Shown: positions 17,304-26,035 of the stretch, piece after piece
Layout: each line of letters opens with the position of its first letter
Numbering within the stretch: position 1 is the stretch's first letter
NCBI RefSeq assembly: GCF_002007205.1
Contig: NZ_LAZS01000001.1
Coordinates: 62,001 to 126,000, forward strand
Source of the DNA: Ensifer adhaerens
GTDB lineage: Bacteria; Pseudomonadota; Alphaproteobacteria; Rhizobiales; Rhizobiaceae
Length of the DNA stretch: 64,000 nucleotides
Reading direction: 5' to 3'
Program-made: the position numbers and the translations under genes
Notes under the pieces: model-generated
Databases searched by the model: none
The model's input: only the letters and a program-made list of their open reading frames with translations
What the model was told of the DNA's origin: nothing

Positions 17304-17388
17304 CTCCCCCTCTCAAGCAGGACGCGGCTCTCGGTTTACGCGAACCGCGCCTTGCTGCACACTTTGTCCCAAGTGTAAGAGGGGGAGC
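17303..17388 (+). other. Long-range inverted repeat masking a ribosome binding site
   Basis: GCTCCCCCTCT (17303-17313) is exactly complementary to AGAGGGGGAGC (17378-17388), which contains the ribosome binding site of the gene starting at 17392. A second stem, ACACTT/AAGTGT (17360-17376), sits inside. The left arm overlaps the last base of the emrB stop codon. Confidence 0.55.
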
Positions 17389-17391
17389 GGC

Positions 17392-18507
17392 ATGCGGCGA
17401 TCGGGTTTTGACGGCATATCCAGGCGATCATTCGTTGCGGGTCTTGCCGGTTTCGGGGCGGCGCTGGCAACCTCCCGAAGCCGCGCTGCCATTCCCGCCA
17501 TCGACGCGACGTTCCTTTTCTCCAATGACATCCACGCCTGCCTCGTCTCGATCGAAGGACTTGCTCCCAACTGCGCGGCTGAAGGCAAGACGGACGCCAA
17601 TCTGCTGCGCCACGTGGCGGCGCTGAACGCCGTGCATGGCTTGCGCTGGCCGGCGACGGTTGCCGGCAAGCCGAGCGGGCTTGCAAGCGCCGGGCGGGAG
17701 ATCGGCAAGCCACTCGGGCTGGTGCTTGGCGGCGACATTACCGACGATGGCGGCGGCCAGGTGCGCCAGCCGCGCGAGGGCCGGCAATTGCAACAATTCT
17801 CCAGCCGTTACCAGGAGGGGACAGGGCCGGACCATGTCCACATGCCCGTCTATGTCGGCCTCGGCAACCACGACCTCGACCAGGACGGGCCGCCGCCGCA
17901 TGTCGACTGGTATCGCCGCGAACTGCGCGACTATGTCGAGCTCAATCACCGGCAGACGGTGTTCTACAAGCCGCCGATACCGGTCACCAATTACGATCCG
18001 CTTTCGGATTGTTATTCCTGGGACTGGAGCGGGCTGCATCTGGTGCAGTTGCAGCGCTTCGGTGGCGACGAGACCAAGGGTGCGGTCAATGCGCTGCCTT
18101 GGCTGAAGCAGGATCTGGCGTCCTATGCCGGCGACGGCCGGCCGGTGATCCTCTTCCAGCATTATGGCTGGGACGCCTTTTCGGCCGAGGTCTGGGATGC
18201 GAAAGCGAAAACCTTCGACGACGAAGGCGACGGCGCTCCGCACTGGTGGAGCATCGGCCAGCGCCAGGCATTGCTCGATACCATCAAGGGCAGCAACGTC
18301 ATCGGCTTGTTCCACGGCCACCAGCACGAGACGGCAATGATCTACCGGCAGGACGGGCTCGATCTCATCAAGCCGAAGGCGGCATATATGGGCGGCTTTG
18401 CCCTCGTGCGCGTTACCGATCGCTTCATGGATGTGGTGCTGGCGCAGGCCGGTGAGACCCATGGCGAGGTGGTCTTTACCGATGCCTTCAGCAAACGGCT
18501 CGGCTGA
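17392..18507 (+). CDS. Tat-exported metallophosphoesterase
   Basis: The 371-residue protein carries a twin-arginine signal (SRRSFVAGLAGFGAAL, about residues 10-25) with a likely cleavage after SRSRA, so it is folded and metal-loaded before export. The calcineurin-like metal site is complete: FSNDIHA near 43, GGDITDD near 117, GNHDLD near 160 and GHQH near 307. The enzyme should hydrolyse a phosphoester in the periplasm; substrate unknown. A GAGGGGGAGC ribosome binding site lies within an inverted repeat that overlaps the end of emrB, so translation may be coupled to, or gated by, emrB transcription. Confidence 0.87.
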   Translation: MRRSGFDGISRRSFVAGLAGFGAALATSRSRAAIPAIDATFLFSNDIHACLVSIEGLAPNCAAEGKTDANLLRHVAALNAVHGLRWPATVAGKPSGLASAGREIGKPLGLVLGGDITDDGGGQVRQPREGRQLQQFSSRYQEGTGPDHVHMPVYVGLGNHDLDQDGPPPHVDWYRRELRDYVELNHRQTVFYKPPIPVTNYDPLSDCYSWDWSGLHLVQLQRFGGDETKGAVNALPWLKQDLASYAGDGRPVILFQHYGWDAFSAEVWDAKAKTFDDEGDGAPHWWSIGQRQALLDTIKGSNVIGLFHGHQHETAMIYRQDGLDLIKPKAAYMGGFALVRVTDRFMDVVLAQAGETHGEVVFTDAFSKRLG

Positions 18508-18611
18508 CGGCCGCCTCCGAAAGTTTTCCGAAAAATCGAGCTTTATCAACTTATTACGCAGCTCTTGCCGGCGTTTCGCGCTGCCGTATCGTGTCCGGAT
18601 TCATGATTGTT

Positions 18612-18646
18612 GAGGATTTCTGATTTACGTACATCAAAAAATCCTC
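18612..18646. promoter_or_regulatory. Nested palindromes ahead of the LacI-type xylose regulator
   Basis: An outer repeat, GAGGATTT (18612-18619) and AAATCCTC (18639-18646), encloses TGATTTAC-GTACATCA (18621-18636), a 16-bp palindrome with one mismatch and a central CG. A central CG palindrome is the usual form of LacI-family operators, so this is a candidate autoregulatory site. Confidence 0.5.
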
Positions 18647-18670
18647 TAAAGGCAGAGCCCGGAGGAAAAC

Positions 18671-19708
18671 ATGCGTCCGACCGTTCACGATATCGCCGCC
18701 AGGGCCGGGGTCAGTCTCGCGACCGTCGACAGGGTTTTGAACAACCGCCCGGGCGTGCGCGGCGTCACCCGCGACAAGGTCGAGCGCGCCATCGAGACGC
18801 TCGGCTACGTCCGTGATGTCGCTGCCGCCAACCTCGCCAAGAGCCGCATCTATCCGCTGGTCTTCATCCTGCCGGAAGGCGACAACACCTTCATGCGCGG
18901 CCTTGCGGCCGAGGTGGAGGCGGCAAGGCTACGCTCCGCCGTCGAGCGGACCGCAATTACCGTATTTACCGTTCCAGCCTTCGATGCAGCGGCTCTCGGG
19001 CGGGCGCTGGAGCAGGCGCGTGGTCTCGAGCCTGCCGGCGTCGCCGTGGTGGCGATCGATGCCCCCGAGGTCGTCGCGGCCGTCGATCGGCTGCGGGAAG
19101 AGGGCGTTGCTGTCGTGACACTGGTCTCCGATCTGCCAGGATCGTCGCGCGATCATTTCGCCGGTGTCGACAACGTTGCTGCCGGCCGGACCGCCGGCAC
19201 GCTGATGGGGCGTTTCCTCGGTGGCCGAAACGGTCCGGTGGCGATCGTTGCCGGCTCGATGCTGGTGCGCGACCACCGCGACCGCCTCGAAGGTTTTGGT
19301 GCGGCTATGGCGGAGAGTGCGCCCGGATGCCAGTTTTTGCCCGTCGTCGAAGGACATGACGATCCGGCCGAGGTCGATCGCCTCGTCTCCAGCCTGCTCG
19401 CCGATCACCCGGAGCTTGCCGGTATCTATAGCCTCGGCGCCGGCAATCGCGGCCTGATCGCGGCACTGGAAAAGGCAGGTCGCGAGAAGGCCGTCTGCGC
19501 CATCGCCCATGAACTGACGCCGCACAGCCGCGCAGCACTTCTTTCCGGCACGATCGACGCGCTCCTCAATCAGGATGCCGGCCATGAGGTGCGCAGCGCC
19601 ATCCGCGTGCTGAAGGCCCGTGCCGACGGGCTTTCGGTGATTTCGGCGCAGGAGCGCATCCGCATCGAGATTTTCCTGAAGGACAACCTGCCGGTCGATC
19701 CGGCGTAA
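18671..19708 (+). CDS. xylR: LacI-family regulator of xylose genes
   Basis: The 345-residue protein has a LacI-type helix-turn-helix at residues 3-25 (VHDIAARAGVSLATVDRVLN) with the hinge helix AAANLAKSR near 57. A periplasmic-binding-protein-like sugar-sensing core follows (FAGVDNVAAGRTAG, AIVAGSMLVRDHRDRLEGF). It is followed after 62 bases by xylB and further on by xylA, so it probably responds to xylose. It is a LacI member, not the AraC-type XylR of enterobacteria. The symbol is given by context. Confidence 0.85.
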   Translation: MRPTVHDIAARAGVSLATVDRVLNNRPGVRGVTRDKVERAIETLGYVRDVAAANLAKSRIYPLVFILPEGDNTFMRGLAAEVEAARLRSAVERTAITVFTVPAFDAAALGRALEQARGLEPAGVAVVAIDAPEVVAAVDRLREEGVAVVTLVSDLPGSSRDHFAGVDNVAAGRTAGTLMGRFLGGRNGPVAIVAGSMLVRDHRDRLEGFGAAMAESAPGCQFLPVVEGHDDPAEVDRLVSSLLADHPELAGIYSLGAGNRGLIAALEKAGREKAVCAIAHELTPHSRAALLSGTIDALLNQDAGHEVRSAIRVLKARADGLSVISAQERIRIEIFLKDNLPVDPA

Positions 19709-19770
19709 AGACTTGGAACGGCGCGGCTCCAGACGGGCAAGCGGTCTGGAGCCGACCATTGGAGGCAAGC

Positions 19771-21225
19771 ATGTATCTCGGACTGGATCTCGGCACCTCG
19801 GGCGTCAAGGCAATGTTGATCGATGGCGGCCAGCGCATCGTCGGTTCGGCCTCCGGCGCGCTGGACGTCTCGCGGCCGCATCCCGGCTGGTCGGAACAGG
19901 ACCCGGCCGACTGGGTGCGCGCCACCGAAGAGGCGATATCAGGGCTGAAGGCGGCGCACCCGGCGGAGCTTTCGGCGGTGCGCGGTATTGGCCTTTCCGG
20001 CCAGATGCATGGCGCGACGCTGCTCGACGCCGATGATCGGGTCCTGCGGCCCTGCATCCTCTGGAACGACACCCGCAGCTTTCGCGAGGCGGCAGCGCTC
20101 GATGCGGATCTGCAGTTCCGCACGATCACCGGCAATATCGTTTTCCCCGGCTTCACCGCGCCGAAGCTTGCCTGGGTGCGCGCCAACGAGCCCGAGATTT
20201 TTGCGAAAGTGCGTTGGGTCCTGTTGCCCAAGGATTATCTGCGCCTCTGGCTCACCGGCGAGCACATGTCGGAAATGTCCGACAGTGCCGGCACTGCCTG
20301 GCTCGATACCGGCAAGCGGCAGTGGTCGCAAAGCCTGCTTGCCGCCACCGACATGGACGAAAAGCAGATGCCGAGCCTGGTCGAGGGAACCGATGCGGCC
20401 GGGAAGCTGCGTTCGGAACTGGCCGCGCGCTGGGGTATTTCCGATGACGTCGTCGTTGCCGGCGGTGCAGGCGACAATGCGGCTTCTGCCTGTGGCATGG
20501 GCACGGTCGGCGAGGGCAATGCCTTCGTCTCGCTCGGTACCTCGGGTGTTCTCTTCGCGGCGAATGCAAGCTACTTGCCCAACCCGGAAAGCGCCGTGCA
20601 TGCCTTCTGCCACGCGCTGCCGAATACCTGGCACCAGATGGGCGTCATCCTGTCGGCGACCGATGCGCTGAACTGGTACTCCGGTATCGCCGGCCGCAGT
20701 GCGGCGGACTTGAGCGCCGAGCTCGGCGACAACCTCAAGGCGCCCTCGGGCGTCAGCTTCCTCCCCTATCTCTCGGGCGAGCGCACGCCGCACAACGACG
20801 CGGCGATCCGCGGCGCCTTCGTCGGGCTCGGGCATGAAAGCAGCCGCGTGGTGCTGGCCCAGGCGGTGATGGAAGGGGTTTCCTTCGCCATTCGCGATAG
20901 CCTGGAAGCCCTTCGCGCCGCCGGCACGACGCTCTCGCGGGTAACGGCGATCGGTGGTGGTTCGCGCTCGCGCTACTGGCTCAAATCGATCGCCACGGCG
21001 CTCAACCTGCCGGTCGATCTGCCCGCCGACGGCGATTTCGGTGCTGCCTTCGGGGCGGCCCGCCTTGGCCTCATCGCCGCGACCGGTGCCGATCCCGTTG
21101 CCACCTGCTACGCCCCACAGACGGCCGAGACCATTGCGCCGGAGGCGTCGCTGGTTTCGGCCTATGAGGCGAGCTACCAGCGCTACCGCCGGCTCTATCC
21201 GGCAATCAAGGGCGCCGTGTCGTGA
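19771..21225 (+). CDS. xylB: Xylulokinase
   Basis: The 484-residue FGGY-family kinase phosphorylates D-xylulose to xylulose 5-phosphate, the second step of xylose use. It begins MYLGLDLGTSGVKAMLID (ATP-binding phosphate-1 motif). The DxxG region GDNAASACGMGTVG and the C-terminal family signature GGGSRSRYWLKSIATALN are also present. The ATG at 19771 is chosen because GGAGG lies at 19761-19765; a TTG ten bases upstream would overlap that site. It follows xylR and precedes a small gene on the opposite strand that separates it from xylA. Confidence 0.95.
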   Translation: MYLGLDLGTSGVKAMLIDGGQRIVGSASGALDVSRPHPGWSEQDPADWVRATEEAISGLKAAHPAELSAVRGIGLSGQMHGATLLDADDRVLRPCILWNDTRSFREAAALDADLQFRTITGNIVFPGFTAPKLAWVRANEPEIFAKVRWVLLPKDYLRLWLTGEHMSEMSDSAGTAWLDTGKRQWSQSLLAATDMDEKQMPSLVEGTDAAGKLRSELAARWGISDDVVVAGGAGDNAASACGMGTVGEGNAFVSLGTSGVLFAANASYLPNPESAVHAFCHALPNTWHQMGVILSATDALNWYSGIAGRSAADLSAELGDNLKAPSGVSFLPYLSGERTPHNDAAIRGAFVGLGHESSRVVLAQAVMEGVSFAIRDSLEALRAAGTTLSRVTAIGGGSRSRYWLKSIATALNLPVDLPADGDFGAAFGAARLGLIAATGADPVATCYAPQTAETIAPEASLVSAYEASYQRYRRLYPAIKGAVS

Positions 21226-21260
21226 TACGGCGCCCCACGCTTCGTTCCGGTGCCTTGTGC

Positions 21261-21623
21261 TCAGCGAGCCGGCACCTTGTCGAGGAAACCGGTGATCGTC
21301 TTCAGGCGGCCGTTCTCGATCTGGCAGACATCCGTGCCTTCGATGACAGAGGGAACGCCTTCCGGCCCGAGCGCCCAGGAAAAGCGGATCGTGTCGGCGT
21401 AGCCGTCGGCGACACCCTTCAGCGTGAAGCGGAAGCCGGGGAACTGTCCGTGCACGCCGGCAATGAGCGCATCCACGCCGGCATGGCCGTCGCCCTGCAT
21501 GATCGGGTCGCGATAGGCGACGTCTGCGGTGAAGGCCTTCTCGATCAGGGCCGCGCGGCTTGCGACATCGGTGGCGTTCCAGGCGGCGATGTAGGCTCTA
21601 GCGATGGCGTTGAAGTCGTGCAT
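21261..21623 (-). CDS. SnoaL-like / NTF2-fold small protein
   Basis: The 120-residue protein starts [19 protein letters not shown] and has the cone-shaped NTF2 pattern ([40 protein letters not shown]). Such proteins include ketosteroid isomerases, polyketide cyclases and many uncharacterised stress proteins. It is embedded between xylB and xylA on the opposite strand and shares a 142-base divergent promoter region with xylA. Function in xylose metabolism is not evident. The start is the ATG at 21623; the open frame runs further into xylA but without protein-like content. Confidence 0.85.
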   Translation of the reverse strand: MHDFNAIARAYIAAWNATDVASRAALIEKAFTADVAYRDPIMQGDGHAGVDALIAGVHGQFPGFRFTLKGVADGYADTIRFSWALGPEGVPSVIEGTDVCQIENGRLKTITGFLDKVPAR

Positions 21624-21687
21624 CGAAGTGTTCCTTTCGTTTGGCGTTTCGATGCTTCCGGTATCGCTGGCCGAGGGAATGAAACCA

Positions 21688-21704
21688 ATTACCTTCCACG
21701 TAAT
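21688..21704. promoter_or_regulatory. Inverted repeat upstream of xylA
   Basis: ATTAC (21688-21692) and GTAAT (21700-21704) with a 7-base spacer lie in the xylA/SnoaL divergent region. They could bind a regulator, but the site does not resemble the palindrome ahead of xylR, so the assignment is weak. Confidence 0.25.
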
Positions 21705-21765
21705 GGCCGCGACTATCGCATGGGCGACGCCGGCCGACACCACTCTTGAAAGAGGAGCAAGACCC

Positions 21766-23076
21766 GTGAGCACTGGCTTTTTCGGCGATATCGCCAAGAT
21801 CAAGTATGAAGGACCGGACAGCGCCAACCCGCTCGCCTTCCGCCATTACAACAAGGACGAGGTCGTGCTCGGCAAGCGCATGGAAGACCACCTGCGCTTC
21901 GCCGTTGCCTACTGGCACACCTTCGTCTGGCCGGGCGGCGACCCCTTCGGCGGCCAGACCTTCGAGCGCCCCTGGTTCAAGGACGACATGGCTGCGGCCA
22001 AGCTGAAGGCCGACGTCGCCTTCGAATTCTTCGACCTGCTCGGCGTTCCCTTCTACTGCTTCCACGACGCAGACGTGCGTCCGGAAGGCAAGAGCTTCGC
22101 CGAGAACACGAAGAACCTCAACGAGATCGTCGATCACTTCGAGAAGAAGCAGGCCGAGACCGGCGTCAACCTGCTCTGGGGCACGGCGAACCTCTTCTCC
22201 AACCGGCGCTACATGTCGGGTGCGGCGACCAATCCGGATCCGGATGTCTTCGCTTTCGCAGCCGCGACGGTGAAAACCTGCCTTGACGCCACCAAGCGCC
22301 TCGGCGGGCAGAACTACGTGCTCTGGGGCGGTCGTGAAGGCTACGAGACGCTGCTCAACACCGACATGAAGCGCGAGCTCGACCAGCTCGGCCGTTTCGT
22401 CAACCTCGTCGTCGAGTACAAGCACAAGATCGGCTTCAAGGGCGCGATCCTGATCGAGCCGAAGCCACAGGAACCGACCAAGCACCAGTACGATTACGAC
22501 GTCGCGACGGTCTACGGCTTCCTCAAGAACTACGGCCTGGAAAACGAGGTCAAGGTCAACATCGAGCAGGGCCATGCGATCCTCGCCGGCCACTCCTTCG
22601 AGCACGAGCTGGCGCTTGCCAATGCGCTCGGCATTTTCGGCTCGATCGACATGAACCGCAACGACTACCAGTCCGGCTGGGACACCGACCAGTTCCCCAA
22701 CAACGTGCCGGAAATGGCGCTCGCCTATTACCAGGTTCTTGCCGGCGGTGGCTTTGCGACCGGCGGCACGAACTTCGACGCCAAGCTGCGCCGTCAGTCG
22801 ATCGATCCGGAGGACCTGCTGATCGGCCATATCGGCGGCATGGATTGCTGCGCGCGTGGCCTGAAGGCAGCGGCAAAAATGATCGAGGACAAGGCGCTCT
22901 CCGCACCGCTCGAAAGCCGCTATGCCGGCTGGCAGGTGCCGGAAGCCAAGAAGATGCTCGACGGCGGCTTCTCGCTGGAAGAGATCGAGGCCTGGGTGCT
23001 GAAGTCGGACCTCAATCCGCAGCCGAAATCGGGCAAGCAGGAGCTGCTCGAAAACGTCGTCAACCGCTACGTCTGA
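21766..23076 (+). CDS. xylA: Xylose isomerase
   Basis: The 436-residue TIM-barrel enzyme interconverts D-xylose and D-xylulose with two divalent metals. Active-site stretches are visible: FYCFHDADV (catalytic His-Asp), [18 protein letters not shown] (metal Glu and Lys), VNIEQGHA and [19 protein letters not shown] (metal Asp cluster). The start is GTG at 21766, preceded by AGAGGAG at 21751-21757; the frame is open 54 codons further upstream without typical sequence. A terminator follows at 23093-23117. With xylB it channels xylose to the pentose phosphate pathway. Confidence 0.96.
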   Translation: MSTGFFGDIAKIKYEGPDSANPLAFRHYNKDEVVLGKRMEDHLRFAVAYWHTFVWPGGDPFGGQTFERPWFKDDMAAAKLKADVAFEFFDLLGVPFYCFHDADVRPEGKSFAENTKNLNEIVDHFEKKQAETGVNLLWGTANLFSNRRYMSGAATNPDPDVFAFAAATVKTCLDATKRLGGQNYVLWGGREGYETLLNTDMKRELDQLGRFVNLVVEYKHKIGFKGAILIEPKPQEPTKHQYDYDVATVYGFLKNYGLENEVKVNIEQGHAILAGHSFEHELALANALGIFGSIDMNRNDYQSGWDTDQFPNNVPEMALAYYQVLAGGGFATGGTNFDAKLRRQSIDPEDLLIGHIGGMDCCARGLKAAAKMIEDKALSAPLESRYAGWQVPEAKKMLDGGFSLEEIEAWVLKSDLNPQPKSGKQELLENVVNRYV

Positions 23077-23092
23077 GCGGAGATGGATATCG

Positions 23093-23117
23093 AAAGGGCG
23101 CCTCGAAAGCGCCCTTT
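23093..23117 (+). terminator. xylA terminator
   Basis: Perfect 9-bp stem AAAGGGCGC (23093-23101) and GCGCCCTTT (23109-23117) followed by CTCTTC, 16 bases after the xylA stop. Confidence 0.85.
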
Positions 23118-23206
23118 CTCTTCGTCGACGCGCACGGGAGGCGATGATTGATGTTGCGGATTTCTGCAGCAAGGGCGTGCCGTGGCTGGCGCAATGCCGT
23201 TCGCAA

Positions 23207-23220
23207 TGAAATCGATTACA
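23207..23220. promoter_or_regulatory. Candidate LacI-type operator ahead of the sugar module
   Basis: TGAAATCGATTACA has the palindromic core AATCGATT (23210-23217) with a central CG, the usual shape of LacI-family sites. It lies about 185 bases before the isomerase/epimerase gene. The regulator is unknown. Confidence 0.4.
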
Positions 23221-23402
23221 AAACTTTTCGGAATCCGGTCCTGCGCTGTTGCCCCTCGCTGAAAATCTGCTAGCTTCGGCGCCTGCAACGTTTCAGATCC
23301 GGCAGTTCTGGGAGAAAACAAAGGCGTGCAATCGCCTTTCATGCCGGCTGTCAGGACAAGGCCAACACCAATTTCGGCCGTTCCATCGGGAGGAAAATCA
23401 GC

Positions 23403-24455
23403 ATGAAGACCATCAAGGGGCCAGGGCTCTTTCTTGCGCAATTCGCCGGCGATGCGGCACCGTTCAATTCCTGGGATGCGATCACCAAATGGGCCGCCGA
23501 TTGCGGTTACAAGGGCGTGCAGGTGCCGAGCTGGGACGGGCGGCTGATCGATCTGAAAAAGGCCGCGACCTCGAAGGCCTATTGCGACGAGTTTGCCGGC
23601 ACGGCCCGCGACAACGGTGTCGAAGTGACTGAGCTTTCGACCCATCTTCAGGGCCAGCTGGTGGCCGTGCATCCCGCCTATGACGAGGCCTTCGACGGCT
23701 TTGCGGCGCCCGAAGTGCGCGGCAACCCGAAAGCAAGGCAGGCCTGGGCGGTGGAGCAGGTGAAGCTGGCGCTGACGGCCTCGAAAAACCTCGGCCTCGA
23801 TGCGATGGCGAGCTTTTCCGGCGCGCTTGCCTGGCCTTTTGTCTATCCCTGGCCGCAGCGGCCGGCGGGCCTCGTCGAAACCGCCTTCGACGAACTGGCC
23901 AAGCGCTGGAAACCGATCCTCGACCACGCCGAGGATTGCGGCGTCGACATCTGCTACGAGATCCATCCGGGCGAAGACCTGCACGACGGCATCACCTACG
24001 AGATGTTCCTGGAGCGCACCGGCAACCATGCCCGCGCCTGCATGCTCTATGACCCCTCCCACTACGTGCTGCAGTGCCTCGACTATCTCGACAACATCGA
24101 CATCTACAAGGACCGCATCCGCATGTTCCACGTCAAGGATGCGGAGTTCATCCCGACCGGACGCCAGGGCGTCTATGGCGGCTACCAGGGCTGGGTCAAC
24201 CGGGCCGGTCGCTTCCGCTCACTCGGCGACGGCCAGGTGGATTTCGGCGCGGTGTTTTCCAAGATGGCGGCCAACGACTTCGCCGGCTGGGCGGTGGTCG
24301 AATGGGAATGCGCGCTGAAACATCCGGAGGACGGTGCGCGCGAGGGTGCCGACTTCGTCAAGCATCACATCATCCGCGTCACCGAGAAGGCCTTCGACGA
24401 CTTTGCCGGCGCCGGCACAGATGATGCCGCCAACCGGCGGATGCTGGGAATCTGA
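23403..24455 (+). CDS. Sugar phosphate isomerase/epimerase-like TIM-barrel protein
   Basis: The 350-residue protein belongs to the xylose-isomerase-like (AP_endonuc_2) TIM-barrel group. The metal site looks complete: E186 (YEIHPG), D217 in YDPSHY, H243 in FHVKD, and E300 in VVEWE. Family members isomerise or epimerise sugars, and some cleave 3-keto-glycosides. It is the first of three plus-strand genes with a Gfo/Idh/MocA dehydrogenase and a GH1 glucosidase, although a repeat element of about 165 bases separates it from the dehydrogenase. That neighbourhood favours action on an oxidised glucoside. Exact reaction unknown. Confidence 0.85.
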   Translation: MKTIKGPGLFLAQFAGDAAPFNSWDAITKWAADCGYKGVQVPSWDGRLIDLKKAATSKAYCDEFAGTARDNGVEVTELSTHLQGQLVAVHPAYDEAFDGFAAPEVRGNPKARQAWAVEQVKLALTASKNLGLDAMASFSGALAWPFVYPWPQRPAGLVETAFDELAKRWKPILDHAEDCGVDICYEIHPGEDLHDGITYEMFLERTGNHARACMLYDPSHYVLQCLDYLDNIDIYKDRIRMFHVKDAEFIPTGRQGVYGGYQGWVNRAGRFRSLGDGQVDFGAVFSKMAANDFAGWAVVEWECALKHPEDGAREGADFVKHHIIRVTEKAFDDFAGAGTDDAANRRMLGI

Positions 24456-24490
24456 GGACGGGGTTGCCCTCACTGGGCTTTTGACCGACT

Positions 24491-24656
24491 GCCCCTCACC
24501 CTAACCCTCTCCCCGCAGGCGGGGAGAGGGGACGCGGACTACGGCTGGGCTCGGATTGCTGAGGCTGGTGTTGCGGTTATGACGAGTGCGAGCGGGTGCC
24601 GCATCGTCCCTTCGCCCCGCAAGCGGGGAGAAGGTGCCGGCAGGCGGATGAGGGGC
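24491..24656. repeat. RIME-like rhizobial intergenic repeat, copy 1
   Basis: A two-part palindromic element. Part one has CTCTCCCCGC and GCGGGGAGAG arms (about 24507-24529). Part two reads CTTCGCCCCGC then GCGGGGAGAAG and continues as GTGCCGGCAGGCGGATGAGG (24610-24655). The second part recurs almost exactly at 32026-32073. This layout matches the intergenic mosaic elements known from Rhizobium genomes. Confidence 0.75.
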
Positions 24657-24705
24657 GAGCCCGAAGAAGCAAACGAACAACACGGAACGAACAGGGGAGA
24701 AGATT

Positions 24706-25887
24706 ATGGCAATCGAAGGAACGAGCGAGAAGCGCGAGCGTCGCATCCGGCTCGGCATGGTGGGCGGCGGCTCCGGCGCCTTCATCGGCGCGGTGCATCG
24801 CATCGCAGCCCGTCTCGACGATCACTATGAGCTGGTGGCCGGCGCGCTGTCGTCGACGCCGGAAAAGGCGGAAAGCTCAGGCCGCGAACTCGGACTTGAT
24901 CCGTCGCGGGTCTATTCCGACTTCAAGCAGATGGCGATCCGCGAGGCGAAACTGAAAGACGGCATCGAGGCGGTGGCGATCGTCACGCCGAACCATGTGC
25001 ACTACGCTGCGGCCAAGGAATTCCTGAAGCGCGGCATCCACGTGATCTGCGACAAGCCGCTGACTTCGACGCTTGGCGACGCGAAGAAGCTGAAGAAAGC
25101 GGCGGACGAGAGCGATGCGCTGTTCGTGCTGACGCACAATTACACCGGCTATCCGATGGTACGGCAGGCGCGCGAGATGGTCGCCAATGGCGAGATCGGT
25201 GCGGTGCGGCTGGTGCAGATGGAGTACCCGCAGGACTGGCTCACCGAAAACATCGAGCAGTCGGGCCAGAAGCAGGCGGCCTGGCGCACCGATCCGGCGC
25301 GCTCGGGCGCCGGCGGCTCGACGGGTGATATCGGCACGCACGCCTATAATCTCGGCGCCTTCGTTTCGGGTCTCGAACTCGAAGAACTCGCTGCCGATCT
25401 CGACAGCTTCGTTGGCGGCCGCCAGCTCGACGACAACGCCCATGTGATGATGCGCTTCAAGGCGAAGGACGGCGAGCGCGCCAAGGGGCTGCTCTGGTGC
25501 AGCCAGGTGGCGCCCGGGCACGAGAACGGTCTGATGGTGCGCGTCTACGGCACCAAGGGCGGGCTTGAATGGACGCAGAAGGACCCGAACTATCTCTGGT
25601 ACACGCCGTTCGGTGAGCCGAAGCGCCTGCTCACCCGCGCCGGCGCCGGAGCCGGTGCGGCCGCAAACCGCGTCAGCCGCATTCCGTCGGGCCATCCGGA
25701 AGGTTATCTCGAAGGTTTCGCCAACATCTACACGGAAGCCGCGCGCGCGATCTTTGCCAAGCGCAAAGGCGAAAAGATCGATCCGGCCGTCACCTATCCG
25801 ACCATCGACGACGGCATGAAGGGCATGGTCTTCGTCGACGCCTGCGTCCAGTCATCCAAACGAAATGGTGCGTGGGTAAAGGTGTGA
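24706..25887 (+). CDS. Gfo/Idh/MocA-family NAD(P)-dependent oxidoreductase
   Basis: The 393-residue protein has an N-terminal Rossmann fold with the nucleotide motif GMVGGGSGAFIGAVH (about residues 13-27). CDKPLTSTLGDA follows near 115, where the lysine of the family EKP motif is kept, and the C-terminal substrate domain has GSTGDIGTHAYN, carrying the usual catalytic Asp and His. Such enzymes oxidise sugars or glycosides, often at C3. It lies between a TIM-barrel isomerase/epimerase and a GH1 glucosidase. A terminator follows at 25909-25933. Confidence 0.9.
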   Translation: MAIEGTSEKRERRIRLGMVGGGSGAFIGAVHRIAARLDDHYELVAGALSSTPEKAESSGRELGLDPSRVYSDFKQMAIREAKLKDGIEAVAIVTPNHVHYAAAKEFLKRGIHVICDKPLTSTLGDAKKLKKAADESDALFVLTHNYTGYPMVRQAREMVANGEIGAVRLVQMEYPQDWLTENIEQSGQKQAAWRTDPARSGAGGSTGDIGTHAYNLGAFVSGLELEELAADLDSFVGGRQLDDNAHVMMRFKAKDGERAKGLLWCSQVAPGHENGLMVRVYGTKGGLEWTQKDPNYLWYTPFGEPKRLLTRAGAGAGAAANRVSRIPSGHPEGYLEGFANIYTEAARAIFAKRKGEKIDPAVTYPTIDDGMKGMVFVDACVQSSKRNGAWVKV

Positions 25888-25908
25888 TGCGACGCCTCAA
25901 CCGGGCGG

Positions 25909-25933
25909 AAGGGCGGGCTTTCCCGCCCTTTTT
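25909..25933 (+). terminator. Terminator after the Gfo/Idh/MocA gene
   Basis: Stem AAGGGCGGG (25909-25917) and CCCGCCCTT (25922-25930), loop CTTT, then T5. It sits 21 bases past the stop and before the GH1 gene, so the glucosidase may have separate transcription. Confidence 0.85.
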
Positions 25934-26035
25934 CGCGAGTTGACATCTGCAGGCACGGCTTTAGGTCGGCCTGCGAACACGAGAAAACAACGAGGTCCCG
26001 CCGGCGGCGGGGCCGGAACGAGACGAGACAAAGAG

